DNA from: Armigeres subalbatus
Lineage: Eukaryota; Arthropoda; Insecta; Diptera; Culicidae
Direction: 5' to 3'
Length of the DNA stretch: 64,000 nucleotides
NCBI RefSeq assembly: GCF_024139115.2
Contig: NC_085140.1
Coordinates: forward strand, 44,610,180-44,674,179
Within the stretch, counting starts at the first letter, position 1; each line of letters opens with the position of its first letter. A model generated the notes under the pieces. That model saw only the letters and a program-made list of their open reading frames with translations, had not been told where the DNA came from and did not search any database. A program made the position numbers and the translations under genes. Shown here in pieces: positions 31,774-42,247 of this stretch.

Positions 31774-32346
31774 TGTTAACGCTTTAGTAGTGCCTGGTAC
31801 ACAGGCTACAGGATTAAGGAATCCGAACCCGGCCAACTGGCCGGGGTATAAGGAAAACGATCCGATCCACTTGATGATTTATTACGAACTAACTTTTTCT
31901 ACATAGTACGGTGTCTTATTTATAGTAGCTCTACCCTATGGAATGTTGCAGAATTGTATACAACTATTATCTGTCTAACCTATTGTATGAAAGCTCTATT
32001 ATTGTACTAAAGATATTGTGTCTAGTGTTTGCTTGCCTGACTGTTCTGGAAGTGTCAATAACAATGCATTGTACACAAACAAATGTTGTTGATCTTCAGA
32101 AAGATTGTAAGGTAAGTAATTCACATTGATTATTGCGTTATATTTGTTAATGTTATGGATTTTGTCTCGTTTCAGGTATGTTATGCAATGCTCCAAAGCT
32201 GGAGTAAGGTATGCGAAAAAGGGTAAGTATTCAATGAAATTTAAAGTGGCAAATAAGTGATGTGTTGGGGCCTCAGCATGAGGCATGTCGTCCACCGGCG
32301 CGGTGTCATGATGAAACACCCCGGTGGCTTGCTGATGGCCTTAACA
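31774..32346 (+). mobile_element. 3' LTR of non-autonomous LTR retrotransposon
   Basis: 573 bp, TGTTAACGC...CCTTAACA, nearly identical to the 5' LTR. The sequence before it (CTCGAAGGACCAA) is only weakly purine-rich, so the polypurine tract is uncertain. Confidence 0.9.
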
Positions 32347-32351
32347 GCTGC
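32347..32351. repeat. 5-bp target duplication, right (GCTGC)
   Basis: It pairs with 29420-29424. Beyond it, the LINE ORF1 reading (AAISAAVRVSDYYDS) resumes. Confidence 0.85.
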
Positions 32352-32887
32352 TATTTCAGCTGCCGTTCGAGTAAGTGATTACTACGATTCTATTGCCACT
32401 GATGAATTGGACTCCGACGTAGCTGATATGAATGATTCTTCGGAGGTACACGTGCCCGAAAAGAGGAAGCAACCGTCTTCCCCGGGATCGCGCCGTAAGA
32501 GAACAAAAGTCATCCATAAAAGCTTGCCAAAATCTGAAGGTAATGGGGGATTATTTAAAATTCCGAAGCAATCTGTCTTCACTGCTCCTTTGGATCCTAG
32601 TTGCAGCAAGACATTCCCGCCATTGCCTAAAACCGATGTTTCCAAGAAACATCCGGTTAGGAGAATCAATGAAAGAAAAAATGCAATTCGCACTTCCAGA
32701 AAAATATTCCGTCCAAGCGAGGATTGATCTCTTTAAGGACCTCGTGGACCGTTTTTTGAATTTGTTCAATATTCCGAATTCATTGAGGCCACTCATTGAC
32801 CTCTTTATACCAACAGTAGAAAGTTATCTGAAGCAATTGACTGTTTCATGGCCCCTTCTTGCAGAAATTGTATCTTTCGATGGATAA
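32347..32887 (+). pseudogene. LINE ORF1, 3' part after the LTR insertion
   Basis: Ser/Asp-rich and Lys/Arg-rich text (SDVADMNDSSEV, EKRKQPSSPGSRRKRTK) continues ORF1, then a frameshift near 32690 joins the frame ending in PLLAEIVSFDG and stop TAA at 32885-32887. The basic cluster could act in RNA binding or nuclear entry (inference). The ORF1 stop overlaps the ORF2 start in ATGGATAA (32880-32887). Confidence 0.7.
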
Positions 32888-35800
32888 TACGGCCATGCAA
32901 GATACAATCACTGTGCTGCAGTGGAACTGTCATAGTCTGAAAAATAAACTAGACGTGTTCAAGTTTTTGATTCGCAATTCCGATTGCGATATATGCACTC
33001 TGTGAAACATGGCTTTCTTCTGAAGATGAAATCAACTTCCACGATTTTAATATTATTCGCCAAGATCCGGATGATCATTATGGTGGCGTTCTTTTGGGGA
33101 TCAAAAAGTGCTACTCCTTCTACAGAATTCCCATTCCGACTGTTAATGGCCTAGAGATCGTCGCTTGCCAAATAAATGTAAAGAATAAAGATCTTTGCAT
33201 AGCTTCAGTGTACATTCCTCCAAATGCCTCTATTAATCGTCGACATTTTTGGAGCGCAGTCTCCCTCCTATCATCTCCAGTATTGATATTGGGTGATATG
33301 AACGCACATGGTATTGGATGGGGCGAAACGTATGACGATTATAGAGCGCCTATTTTCTATGATTTGTGTGACGATTTCAATTTGAATATTTTGAACACTG
33401 GTGAAGTAACTCGAATAGGACCAAATGGTCAACAAAGCCGTATTGATCTGTCTTTATGTTCAAATTCACTATCATTAGATTGCACGTGGAAGGTAATTCA
33501 AGATCCCCATGGTAGTGACCATATGCCGATAGTCACCACAATTAAGAGTGGCTATCAACAATCTGAGCCAGTTAATGTTCCTTTCGATCTCACGAAGAAC
33601 ATTGACTGGCAAAAATTTGCATCGGCGGAAAAATTGGTATTGAATCAACTGATACTCTTCCCCTTTGGATGAATATCGATTCCTTACTGAGTTGATTCAA
33701 AAAGCGCACTAGAAGCTCAGAAACGACGCGTTCCAAGTACATCTGTCATCAGAAGACCAGCCACTCCTGGATGGGATGATGAATGTACTAAGTTGTATTC
33801 TGAGAAATCTGATGCCTTCAAGGCCTTCCGTAAACACGGAAGGTCAGAGCTTTGAAGAGTATTTGAGGCTCGAAAGAAAACTCAAAATCTTCTCAAGGCA
33901 AAAAAACGTAGCTACTGGCGACGTTTTGTCGAGGGACTATCACGAGAAACCTGAATGACAACACTTTGGAAAACGGCTCGCAACATGCGGAACCGCATTT
34001 CCACCAATGAGAGTGAAGAATACTCCAATCGATGGATATTCAACTTCGCAAAAAAGGTCTGCCCAGATTCCGTACCAGCAGAACCGCTATTTCGAGAATC
34101 AGTCACTGATCCCGGTTCATTGGGTGGACCATTCACAATGCTGGAACTTTCTATGTCTCTTCTTTCATCGAATAACTCTGCTCCGGGATGCGGTAACATC
34201 AAATTCAATCTTCTTAAAAACCTCCCAGATATCGCAAAAGACGATTACTTGACCTGTACAACTGTTTCATGGAGTACAACATTGTGCCACCTGAATGGCG
34301 ACAGGTCAAAGTAATAGCTATTCAAAAGCCTGGGAAACCAGCGTCTAATCACAATTCATACCGACCGATTGCCATGCTATCATGCATGAGAAAATTATTG
34401 GAGAAAATGATCCTTTCAAGAGTCGACCATTGGGTCGAAGAAAATGCATTGCTTTCAAATACTCAGTTTGGATTTAGAAAAGGGAAAGGAACAAACGATT
34501 GTCTAGCGTTGCTTTCTTCAGATATACAACTGGCCTTTGCGCACAAGGAGCAATTGGCTTCAGTATTCTTGGACATTAAGGGCGCTTTTGATTCAGTTTC
34601 CATAGAAGTACTGTCAGACAATCTGCACAGTAATGGATTACCCGTTATTTAGAATAATTTCTTGTACAATTTGTTGTCAGAAAAACAAATGAACTTCACA
34701 CTCGGCACTCTGACAACTTCCAGAACTAGTTACATGGGCCTTCCCAAGGTTCATGTTTAAGTCCTTGCTTTATGCAGATGATGCCGTGGTCTCTAAGAGG
34801 TCCATGTGCAGCTGTCTTGCAAGGACCATTGCAAAGTACCCTGGATAATCTGACTGTTTGGGCCAGACATTTAGGGATCGAGTTTTCACCGCAAAAAACT
34901 CAGTTGGTTGTGTTTACTAAGAAGCGGTATCCTGCTCAACTGAAACTCAAGCTGTTGAATGATGACATCAACCAATCTTTATCTTCTAAATACCTTGGGG
35001 TCGTGTTTGATTCCAAATGTACCTGGAAACTCCACATTGAGTATTTGATACAAAAATGCCGGAAAAGGATCAATTTTCTACGTTCTATCTCCGGAACGGG
35101 GTGGGGTGCTCACCCGGAAGACCTCATCAAACTCTATAGAACGACTATTCTCTCTGTTTTAGAGTACGACTCTTTCTGCTTCCTCTCAGCAGCTGATTGC
35201 CACCTGATCAAATTGGAACGAATTCAGTATCGTTGTTTGCGTATTGCCCTTGGCTGCATGCATTCAACGCATAACATGAGCCTGGAGGTGCTTGCTGAGT
35301 CACTCCTTTAAAGCACCGTTACTGGGAGCCTCGCTTAGAATACTCATCAAATGTGGAACAAGTAACACACTTGTTCTAGATAACTTCGATAATATGCTTG
35401 AACTAACTTGTCGTTCAAGATTCCTGAGAATTTATCTCAACTACATATCATCAGATCTTTGTCTTCCGTGTTATAATCCCCCTCGAGTTCACTTCACCAA
35501 CGACAGTTCCTCAATTGTATACGATCTGTCCATGAAACATGCTATTCAAGGAATACCAGATCATCTTCGACAAATATCTATTCCCTCACTTTTTTCTGAT
35601 AAATATGAACATGTCAATTGCAACAACAGATATTTCACTGATGGTTCTCGCATCAACGGATCCACTGGCTTCGGTGTTTTCAATGTAACTTCAACCACCT
35701 TCCGAAAACTTCAGGAACCGTGTTCGGTTTATGTTGCTGAGCTGGCAGCAATTAACTTCGCTTTGGGGATAATTTCCAATCAGCCTGTAGACCATTATTT

Positions 35801-36721
35801 CATCTTCTCGGATAGTCTTAGTTCTATCGAGGCACTCCGGTCGATGAAACCTGTTAAGCACGCATCTTACTTTCTTACAAACATAAGAGAGCAGATGCGT
35901 GTTTTGGTCGAAAGATCATTCAAGATTACCTTTTGTTTGGGTCCCATCTCACTGCTCAATCTACGGCAATGAGAAGGCAGACTCGGTGGCAAAGGTGGGC
36001 GCACAGGAACGTGAGGTTTATGATAGACGAATCTCGCATAGTAACGAGTTTTTCCCATTAGTCCGTCAGAGTACTCTTCAAAGTTGGCAAAGGAATTGGA
36101 CACACAATGAACTCGGACGGTGGCTATTTTCCATAGTTCGAAAAAGTTTCTGGGCGAGCATGGTTCAGAGGTGAGGACTTAAGTCGAGGCTTCATTCGCG
36201 TGATGTCGAGACTTATGTCCAATCACTATTCACTAAACGCACATCTGTACAGAATAAACCTTGTCGATAGCAACTTATGTAGGTGCGGAGCCGGTTATGA
36301 TAACATCGATCACGTAGTTTGGTTCTGCTCGGAAATTGCCGCCTCCAGAGAGCGACTATTGGATACCCTAGTGGCCCGAGGTAAACAACCCTTCAGGGAA
36401 ATTCGAGGTGTTTTGGTCGTGATGCGGTTTATATGCAGGCCATTTATAGTTTCATTTGTGATTCTGACATCAAAACCTAATTTTTGCTTTTTTTTCTTTT
36501 GTCAAAGTTTTTTTTCTTTTGTCAGTTTTTTTGTACTGTCTCTGTCTCTATGTTCCGTAGATCTCCGTTATTCAGGCCATCCGGAAGACGCTCCCAGTAG
36601 AACCAATCCTCGAGCACGACGACACGCCACATCGTCCCTTACGCCAAATGCCCGGATGAGCAGCCGAAATTCCTTGATCCCGAATCCTAAGCCTCGTCCA
36701 TCCTTTAATATTGTAAACTAA
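32880..36721 (+). pseudogene. LINE ORF2: endonuclease, reverse transcriptase, RNase H
   Basis: Starts at ATG 32880 (MDNTAMQDTITVLQWNCHSL). AP-endonuclease domain: QWNCHSL, ETWL (after a frameshift near 32995), LILGDMNAHGIGWGE (33286 onward), SRIDLSL and GSDHMPIV (33515-33532). Reverse transcriptase: PPEWRQVKVIAIQKPGKP (34288 on), QFGFRKGKGTNDCLA, DIKGAFDSVS (34573-34602), an in-frame TAG at 34650, MGLPK, then a loss of roughly 25 codons just before LYADDAVV (34767 on), and a thumb region reading SSKYLGVVFDSKCTWKLHI. RNase H: YFTDGSR (35632 on), YVAELAAINFAL, FSDSLSSIEAL and, after a frameshift near 35930, WVPSHCSIYGNEKADSVAK. The C-terminus has CRCGAGYDNIDHVVWFC. At least five disruptions make it inactive. 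Its true end is before 36721; the Phe-rich tail after 36480 is probably past the original stop. Confidence 0.85.
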
Positions 36722-36863
36722 CCTCGAGTCACCACGAGTACGCTGGCTCCTATCCCGCTCTTACTAACTAAAAAAAATGACATTGATTGTATATATCACA
36801 AAGAAATATGGCTCCGTAAAGTGTTATACACGCCTGAGCCTACCAAATAAACGAACTTGGAAA
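36722..36863 (+). other. 3' UTR of the I-clade LINE
   Basis: Short 3' tail containing CGCCTGAGCCTACCAAATAA and a terminal A run. It is followed directly by the second copy of the 13-bp target duplication. Confidence 0.6.
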
Positions 36864-36920
36864 AAAAGTTTTGTTTTGTCATTTTTCGCCGAAAACAAAT
36901 CGATGTGAATCCCCACCACC
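36864..36920. repeat. Right outer arm of the palindrome, distal part
   Basis: TTTTGTCATTTTTCGCCGAA through GAATCCCCACC is the reverse complement of 27783-27838, completing the arm that the LINE split. Confidence 0.8.
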
Positions 36921-37219
36921 TGATTAGTTATGGACGACACGTAAGTACTATTTTGTCCCCGACAAATACCTAACGTTTCCGGCTGGTCCTTTTCCGATGA
37001 CACGAGGTCACACATACAGGTTCTTGCAGACAACGTAGAGGTACGAATACAAGAGCTGACCTACACAGTAGACAACTAGACTAGATTACGCATTTCATGT
37101 TTCAAAATCACTCACCTTGATTTCCTATATACATGCATGGAAGAGATTTCAAATTTTGTAAAATGTGTGGAACTTACCCACCTCATATTAGTTTATATAA
37201 GCCTTAAACGTGGGTGTAT
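36921..37219. other. No feature assigned
   Basis: Intergenic sequence. The word CCTGATTAGTTATG (36926) also occurs at 27744 in the same orientation, next to the opposite arm of the palindrome. Confidence 0.4.
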
Positions 37220-38342
37220 TCCATTCCCTTATGTGCAATAAACCACCTGGCGTTTTGATTTCTATACCGGGGTACACTTTCCAATTGCAAAAATCGCCAC
37301 GAATATATGAACATTCGAAAACACACCTGGAGACACCCGATTGGTGAAACTTGCAACCAGATAGACCATGTTCGGGTGGATGGGCGCCATTTCTCGGATG
37401 TTATCGATGTGCGGACGTTCAGAGGTCCGAACATTGACTCTGATCACTACCTTGTTGTCAGTAAAATTCGATCACGGTTGTCAACTGTATTGAACGAAAA
37501 ATCACAACGAACGATGCGTTACAATATCCAGCAATTGTCGGCGGGAAGAGTATCGGCTATGATTGCGCTAATCAACGTTAGCGACAACTTCATCTATGGG
37601 AGTCGGTCCATGAAGCGATTAGCACAACAGCATGAGAAGAGGTAGGCACTGCATAGAGCCGATCCAGGACGGGTTGGTGTGACAGACGAGAAGAACGCTG
37701 CCAGAAGCCGGATGTTGGTGACAGGTACCCGATCGAATAGAGATCGCTACAAGGAAGCAAGAGCAGCCGAAAAACGAACCCACCGCAGGAAGAAAAAAGA
37801 GTACGAAGAACAAGTTATTAGTGATGCGCAGGAAAGAATGGAGCAGAATGATATGCGGAGGTTTTATGAGACTGTCAATGACATGCGGAGAAAGACAGCG
37901 CCATCTCCCGTCATGTGCAACGACCAAAAAGGCTTTTTGTTGACAGATAAAAATGAAGTGGCTGCCAGGTGGAAGCAACACTTCGAGACTTTATTGAATA
38001 GTGGAAGTGATGGTGCATCGGTGAACAGAATAAATATTAGCGACGATGAACAAGCTGTGAAGTCGCCTACACTAGATGAGATTAAAACAGCTATTAAAGA
38101 TCTGAAAAAAATAAGGCTGCAGGGAAGGACCAGCTTCCGGCTGAACTTCTCAAACATGGTAGTTAGCAGCTGTTTGAAGTTCTGCATCATATTATGTCGA
38201 AATCATGGGAATATGAGGAAATGCCTGCTAGCTGGTTGGACGGCCTCATTTGCCCTCTTTAAGAAAAGGGCACATACTGGAGTGCGCCAATTACCGAGGA
38301 ATAACCCTCTTTAATTCGGCGTACAAAATTATGTCCCTTATT
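37220..38342 (+). pseudogene. RTE-like LINE, endonuclease end and first half of RT
   Basis: 5'-truncated. 37307-37645 reads as the end of an AP-endonuclease (CNQIDHVRVDGRHFSDVIDV, then a DSDHYLVVSKIRSRL block, the family's catalytic SDH). 37679-38100 gives the linker (RAAEKRTHRRKKKEYEEQV; AARWKQHFETLLNSG), followed by a frameshift into the RT opening (LPAELLKHG) and PLFKKGHILECANYRGITLF, ending at KIMSLI where a SINE interrupts. No RNase H is present downstream, unlike the I-clade element upstream, so this is a different family. RTE clade is inferred from domain order and wording. Confidence 0.8.
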
Positions 38343-38627
38343 CTGTTAGCCGTGCGGTAAGACGCGCGGCTACAAAGCAAGACCATGCTGAGGGTGGCTG
38401 GGTTCGATTCCCGGTGCCGGTCTAGGCAATTTTCGGATTGGAAATTGTCTCGACTTCCCTGGGCATAAAAGTATCATCGTGTTAGCCATGATATACGAAT
38501 GCAAAAATGGTAACCTGGCTTAGAAACCTCGCAGTTAATAACTGTGGAAGTGCTTAATGAACACTAAGCTGCGAGGCAGCTCTGTCCCAGTGTGGGGATG
38601 TAATGCCAATAAGAAGAAGAAGATTTT
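38343..38627 (+). mobile_element. Feilai-like SINE inserted into the RTE-like LINE
   Basis: From GTTAGCCGTGCGGTAAGACG to an AAGAAGAAGAAG tail, with B box GGTTCGATTCCC. The flanks ATTCTGTT (38339-38346, partly overlapping the SINE start) and ATTTTGTT (38624 on) fit an 8-bp target duplication with one change. Removing it rejoins the RT reading across the two LINE parts. Confidence 0.85.
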
Positions 38628-39862
38628 GTTCAACAGATTGAGACCGCTTGAAGAATCCTTCATCGGCGAATACCAGGCAGATTTTCATGAGAACCGATCA
38701 ACGACGGATCAAATGTTTATCCTAAGACAAATCCTTGATAAATTTCGGGAGTACAACTTGCAGATAAATCATCTGTTTATTGATTTCAAGGCGACGTACG
38801 ACTCAGTGAAACGGGATGACTTATGGCAAATTTTGTTAGAACATGGTTTTCCGGCGAAACAAGTACGGCTGATTCGTGTAATGTTGGACGGGTCGAAATA
38901 AAACGTAAGGGTTGCAGATGAAATATCGACATCATTTGTTTCCTTAGATGGATTGAAGCAGGGTGATGCACTCTCCAATCTACTGTTCAATATAGCTATC
39001 GAGGGAACAAATACGATAGCTGGTGTACAAAGAAGCGGTACCATTATCACAAGATCGCATATGCTCCTGAGATTTGCGGACGATATCGACATAATTGGGA
39101 TTGATCGCCGTGCCGTGGAAGAGGCTTTGGTGCCTTTTAAGAGGAAGACAGCAAGGATTGGACTCACGATTAATACCAGCAAAACGAAGTACATGGTCGC
39201 TGGCAATCAACGTGGGTTCATTAGTGGTGGTGGTAGTGAAATGGTGCTGGATCGTGAAAAATTTTAAGTGTTTGAAAAATTTGTGTATCTTGGGACATTG
39301 GTGACGTGCGATAATGATGTTACCCGCGTGGTGAAAAGGCATATTGCAGCTGCAAATAGGGCTTGTTACGGACTTCGTAACCAGCTTGAGTCCCGTGGTC
39401 TGCAAACGAAGACAAAATTCGCGCTGTATACTACTCTGATTCTTCCGGTGGCTTTATACGGGCATGAAACATGAACGTTAAAGGAGACTGATCGGAAAGC
39501 TTTCGGAGTGTTTGAGCGTAAAGTGCGGCGAAAAATACTCGGCGGTAAACAGGAAAGCGGTATCTGGCGCCGTCACATGAATCACGAGTTGTACCAGGTG
39601 TATAAAGGGCTGGATATTGTTAGGCTTCATACAACACGGCAGACTACGGTGGGCTGGACACGTTGTTCGTATGCCGGAAGAACGTCAAGCAAAGTTCATA
39701 TTATTATAAAACCCGAAGGAGGCCGTAGGCTTCGTGGAAGGCCGCGTACGCGATGGCTTTTAACAGTTGAAGAGGACCTGAGGGCGCTTAACGTTCAGGG
39801 CGACTGGAAGCGATTGGCTCAGGATCAAGTCCAGTGGAGAAGGATACTTCCTTCGGCGTAGG
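38628..39862 (+). pseudogene. RTE-like LINE, second half of RT and C-terminus
   Basis: It continues with NRLRPLEESFIGEYQADF, FIDFKATYDSVKRDDLWQIL (catalytic D in the palm), a stop at 38899, DGLKQGDALSNLLFNIAIEG, RFADDIDIIG (catalytic FADD at 39072-39083), NTSKTKYMVAG, a stop at 39265, and FVYLGTLVTCDNDV. The conserved C-terminal block is YGHET (stop) TLKETDRKAFGVFERKVRR, GIWRRHMNHELYQVY and RPRTRWLLTVEEDLRALNVQ, ending QWRRILPSA at 39861. The catalytic motif is intact but at least three stops and one frameshift make it inactive. It ends close to the coding end, as RTE elements with very short 3' UTRs do. Confidence 0.85.
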
Positions 39863-40460
39863 TTCATCCAAGACCTGTAGCCCATCAAGTGTCAAGTAAG
39901 TATATGACTTTCCTTAGTTAAAAATTGTGCTGAACTTATTTTTAAAATTAAAAACCCCGATTAATCGACCTAACAGTGATGGTGCCTTTCTCATGCACAT
40001 AAACAAACTGTATTTTGGCCATAACTTTCGAGCCCATAGTTCGACCTGACCAATGCGAATGTAGCGAACAAATCATTTAAGGATAAGTGACAAAAAAAAA
40101 AAGGGGGACACTTTTTTACGCGTTTTTTTGTGAAAAATTGTATTTTGGCCATAACTTCCGATCCGACCAATTTCCGATAGAAAATATTGGGACAGAACTC
40201 TGCGCTGAATGCAACTTGTTGCGAGCAAATCGGTTAAGGATGTTTGCCTAAAATAAGTGAGATTTTTTTTGCACACCCACATAGACACATACATACACAC
40301 ATACATTCACACACGCACATACAAACATCACCTCAATTCGTCGAACTGGGGCGATCGGTATATGTATAATACTATGGGTCTCCGGTCCTCCTATAGAAAG
40401 TTCGTTTTTAGTGAACATATAGCCTTTACGTATACTTAGTATACGAGAAAGACAAAACAC
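39863..40460. repeat. Dispersed repeat with CA-rich microsatellite and palindromic end
   Basis: Two similar half-units contain TTTTGGCCATAACTTtCGA-like text (40012 and 40143). A CACATA/CATACA-rich microsatellite lies at 40271-40326. The right end holds the palindrome CGTATACTTAGTATACG (40429-40445). I recognise this layout as repetitive in mosquito genomes but cannot name it. Confidence 0.5.
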
Positions 40461-41706
40461 CCTAATCAAGATTTTAAAAAAATATAGTTTGAAAAGAACA
40501 CCTTTCTGCTAAACAATATTTACACTAGCATAGTTTGTTTGATCAATCATATCAGACATCCGTTTTTGTAGCGAAGATAAAACCTTTCAGTACAACACAG
40601 ACGTACAAGAAAGACAAATACAGTTGAGCTTCACTCTGGACACCGTTAGATGTCAATGCTGGTTAAGTTCGTTCAACAAGTGATATTTCAATTACTGCTA
40701 ATGGATGGATTAAACTAGCCACGCTGTGATGATGGTAGCAAAAAAAAATCTTGACCAATGACAGTTGAAACTTCGGAATAACTGATTCTTGCTCACCCGC
40801 TCGCCCACTTCATTCGCCCGGAGGCGTCACAATGTGTATTTCGTTCTATATATGAAACAGAACCTGTGCTTTACAAGAATCGTAGCGTGAATGGGTTATT
40901 CAATGCATTGATATGTAGTCGAAGTGTAACACGAACCACGAGCTTCAATGAATGAGAACAGGTGCTGAAAAATTCATGCGACAGTCCCATTGGGGGAGTG
41001 AGGGAAACAAGCTGACCAGAACAATTTAACTGTTACCACTGGAGATAGATATTTATGAGTGACATAGCTGTTGACGTTATTGCGAGTGTTGATGGCTATA
41101 AAATTCGCAAATTTCCATAGAGAATCAGAAAATTGTTATTAAAAGACGGGCAAATATTCAAAATAATACTCATACTTAGGAAACTTAGGAAACATCCTAA
41201 AACAAGAATATTTTAGCAATATTCAATGTTGTTGATAATGTAATAATTCTGAACTTTCAAATGCAAATTGAATTTTTTTGAATTCGAATATAAAGTCTTT
41301 ACAATTCATCTGAACTTCATCGAAAGAATTCAAAAATAAAAAAATGATAATTTTTACAGTGTTTAATAAATAGTGTTTTTTTATTGCGGTGAGAATTATT
41401 GTTTATATCTGTTTGCAAATAAAGTTAAAAGAAATCTTTTCATCATAAGTTCATTCCAATATTCCAGTCAGCCTTTAGCATTCGCTTTCATCATCAGTAC
41501 TGACGCCAATTGTACACTCGACTCCTATCTTGCACAATAAAGGCTTTTCCCTTCAATAAATATCAATTTGTTGGGCGAATAGTTTCCATCAAAGCATTAA
41601 ACCCACCTCCGCCGTTCAATCTTCGTCCTTGAGCCTTTCTAATCCACCCGCCCGATTGTTTCAAACAGTACATGACCATCTCTGCCTAACCCCACAATTG
41701 TATGTT
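40461..41706. other. No gene seen
   Basis: AT-rich intergenic DNA without supported coding or repeat structure. Confidence 0.5.
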
Positions 41707-42247
41707 GTAGGGGAAGAGGCCCCAAAACGCCCCCCCGATGCAAAACGCCTTTTGTAGTTTCCCTCATATTTACCGTCATTAACATGTCCGTAACAAAACT
41801 AGATCTAAAATTATGTAGGATAGGCGAAGAAAGTTTCAAAATAGTGCATGGGAAGGTCGGAAAAACCGAAAATTTCCACATTTTGAAGAAACATCTAACA
41901 TTTTGGCGAGGCAAAACGCCCTAGTGGCAATAACCTACAAAGTACTTGCGTCTCCACGGACAATCCATACTAGAATGCTGATTCGCCGACGCGTGGTACT
42001 TTGTTCCCTAGGAGCTGACAGCTAAAAGGCGTTTTGCCTCATGAGTTTTCCGGCAACAGAATATCACCACTTTTTTGAAATGTGAATATTATCAATATGA
42101 TTGAGATTTTTGACAATTTTTGAATGGCATCAACTAGCTATCTTGTTCAACTAATGCATAATGTAAAAATGCCCATGAATAGCGTTACAAATATGACAAT
42201 AGAGCAGTGTTTGCTTAGCTAGGGCATATTGCCCCCCCTTCCCCTAC
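41707..42247. mobile_element. 541-bp MITE with GTAGGGGAAG termini
   Basis: Left end GTAGGGGAAGAGGCCCCAAA and right end CCCCCCTTCCCCTAC are inverted repeats. Inside, CAAAACGCC and GGCGTTTTG words recur in both orientations (41740, 41911, 42027), giving a layered palindrome. No coding capacity. The target duplication is not clear. Confidence 0.7.

Larger units (their letters stand above)
28293..36863 (+). mobile_element. I-clade LINE, full length, inactivated
   Basis: A non-LTR retrotransposon with 5' UTR (28293-28648), ORF1 with a CCHC-type zinc knuckle, and ORF2 with AP-like endonuclease, reverse transcriptase, RNase H and a terminal cysteine/histidine region, then a 3' UTR ending AAACGAACTTGGAAAAAAA. 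RNase H plus this order is the I-clade signature. Removing the nested LTR element leaves about 5.6 kb, the usual size. The 13-bp AAAGTTTTGTTTT flanks both ends, so the copy inserted full length. Multiple frameshifts, a stop at 34650 and a deletion by the catalytic motif make it inactive. It resembles the MosquI-type elements of Aedes, but I cannot assign a family name firmly. Confidence 0.85.

Noticed and set aside
36480..36721. Phe-rich C-terminal extension of LINE ORF2
   Set aside because: T-rich run and Pro/Arg/Ser text after the conserved cysteine region look like 3' UTR read-through rather than protein.
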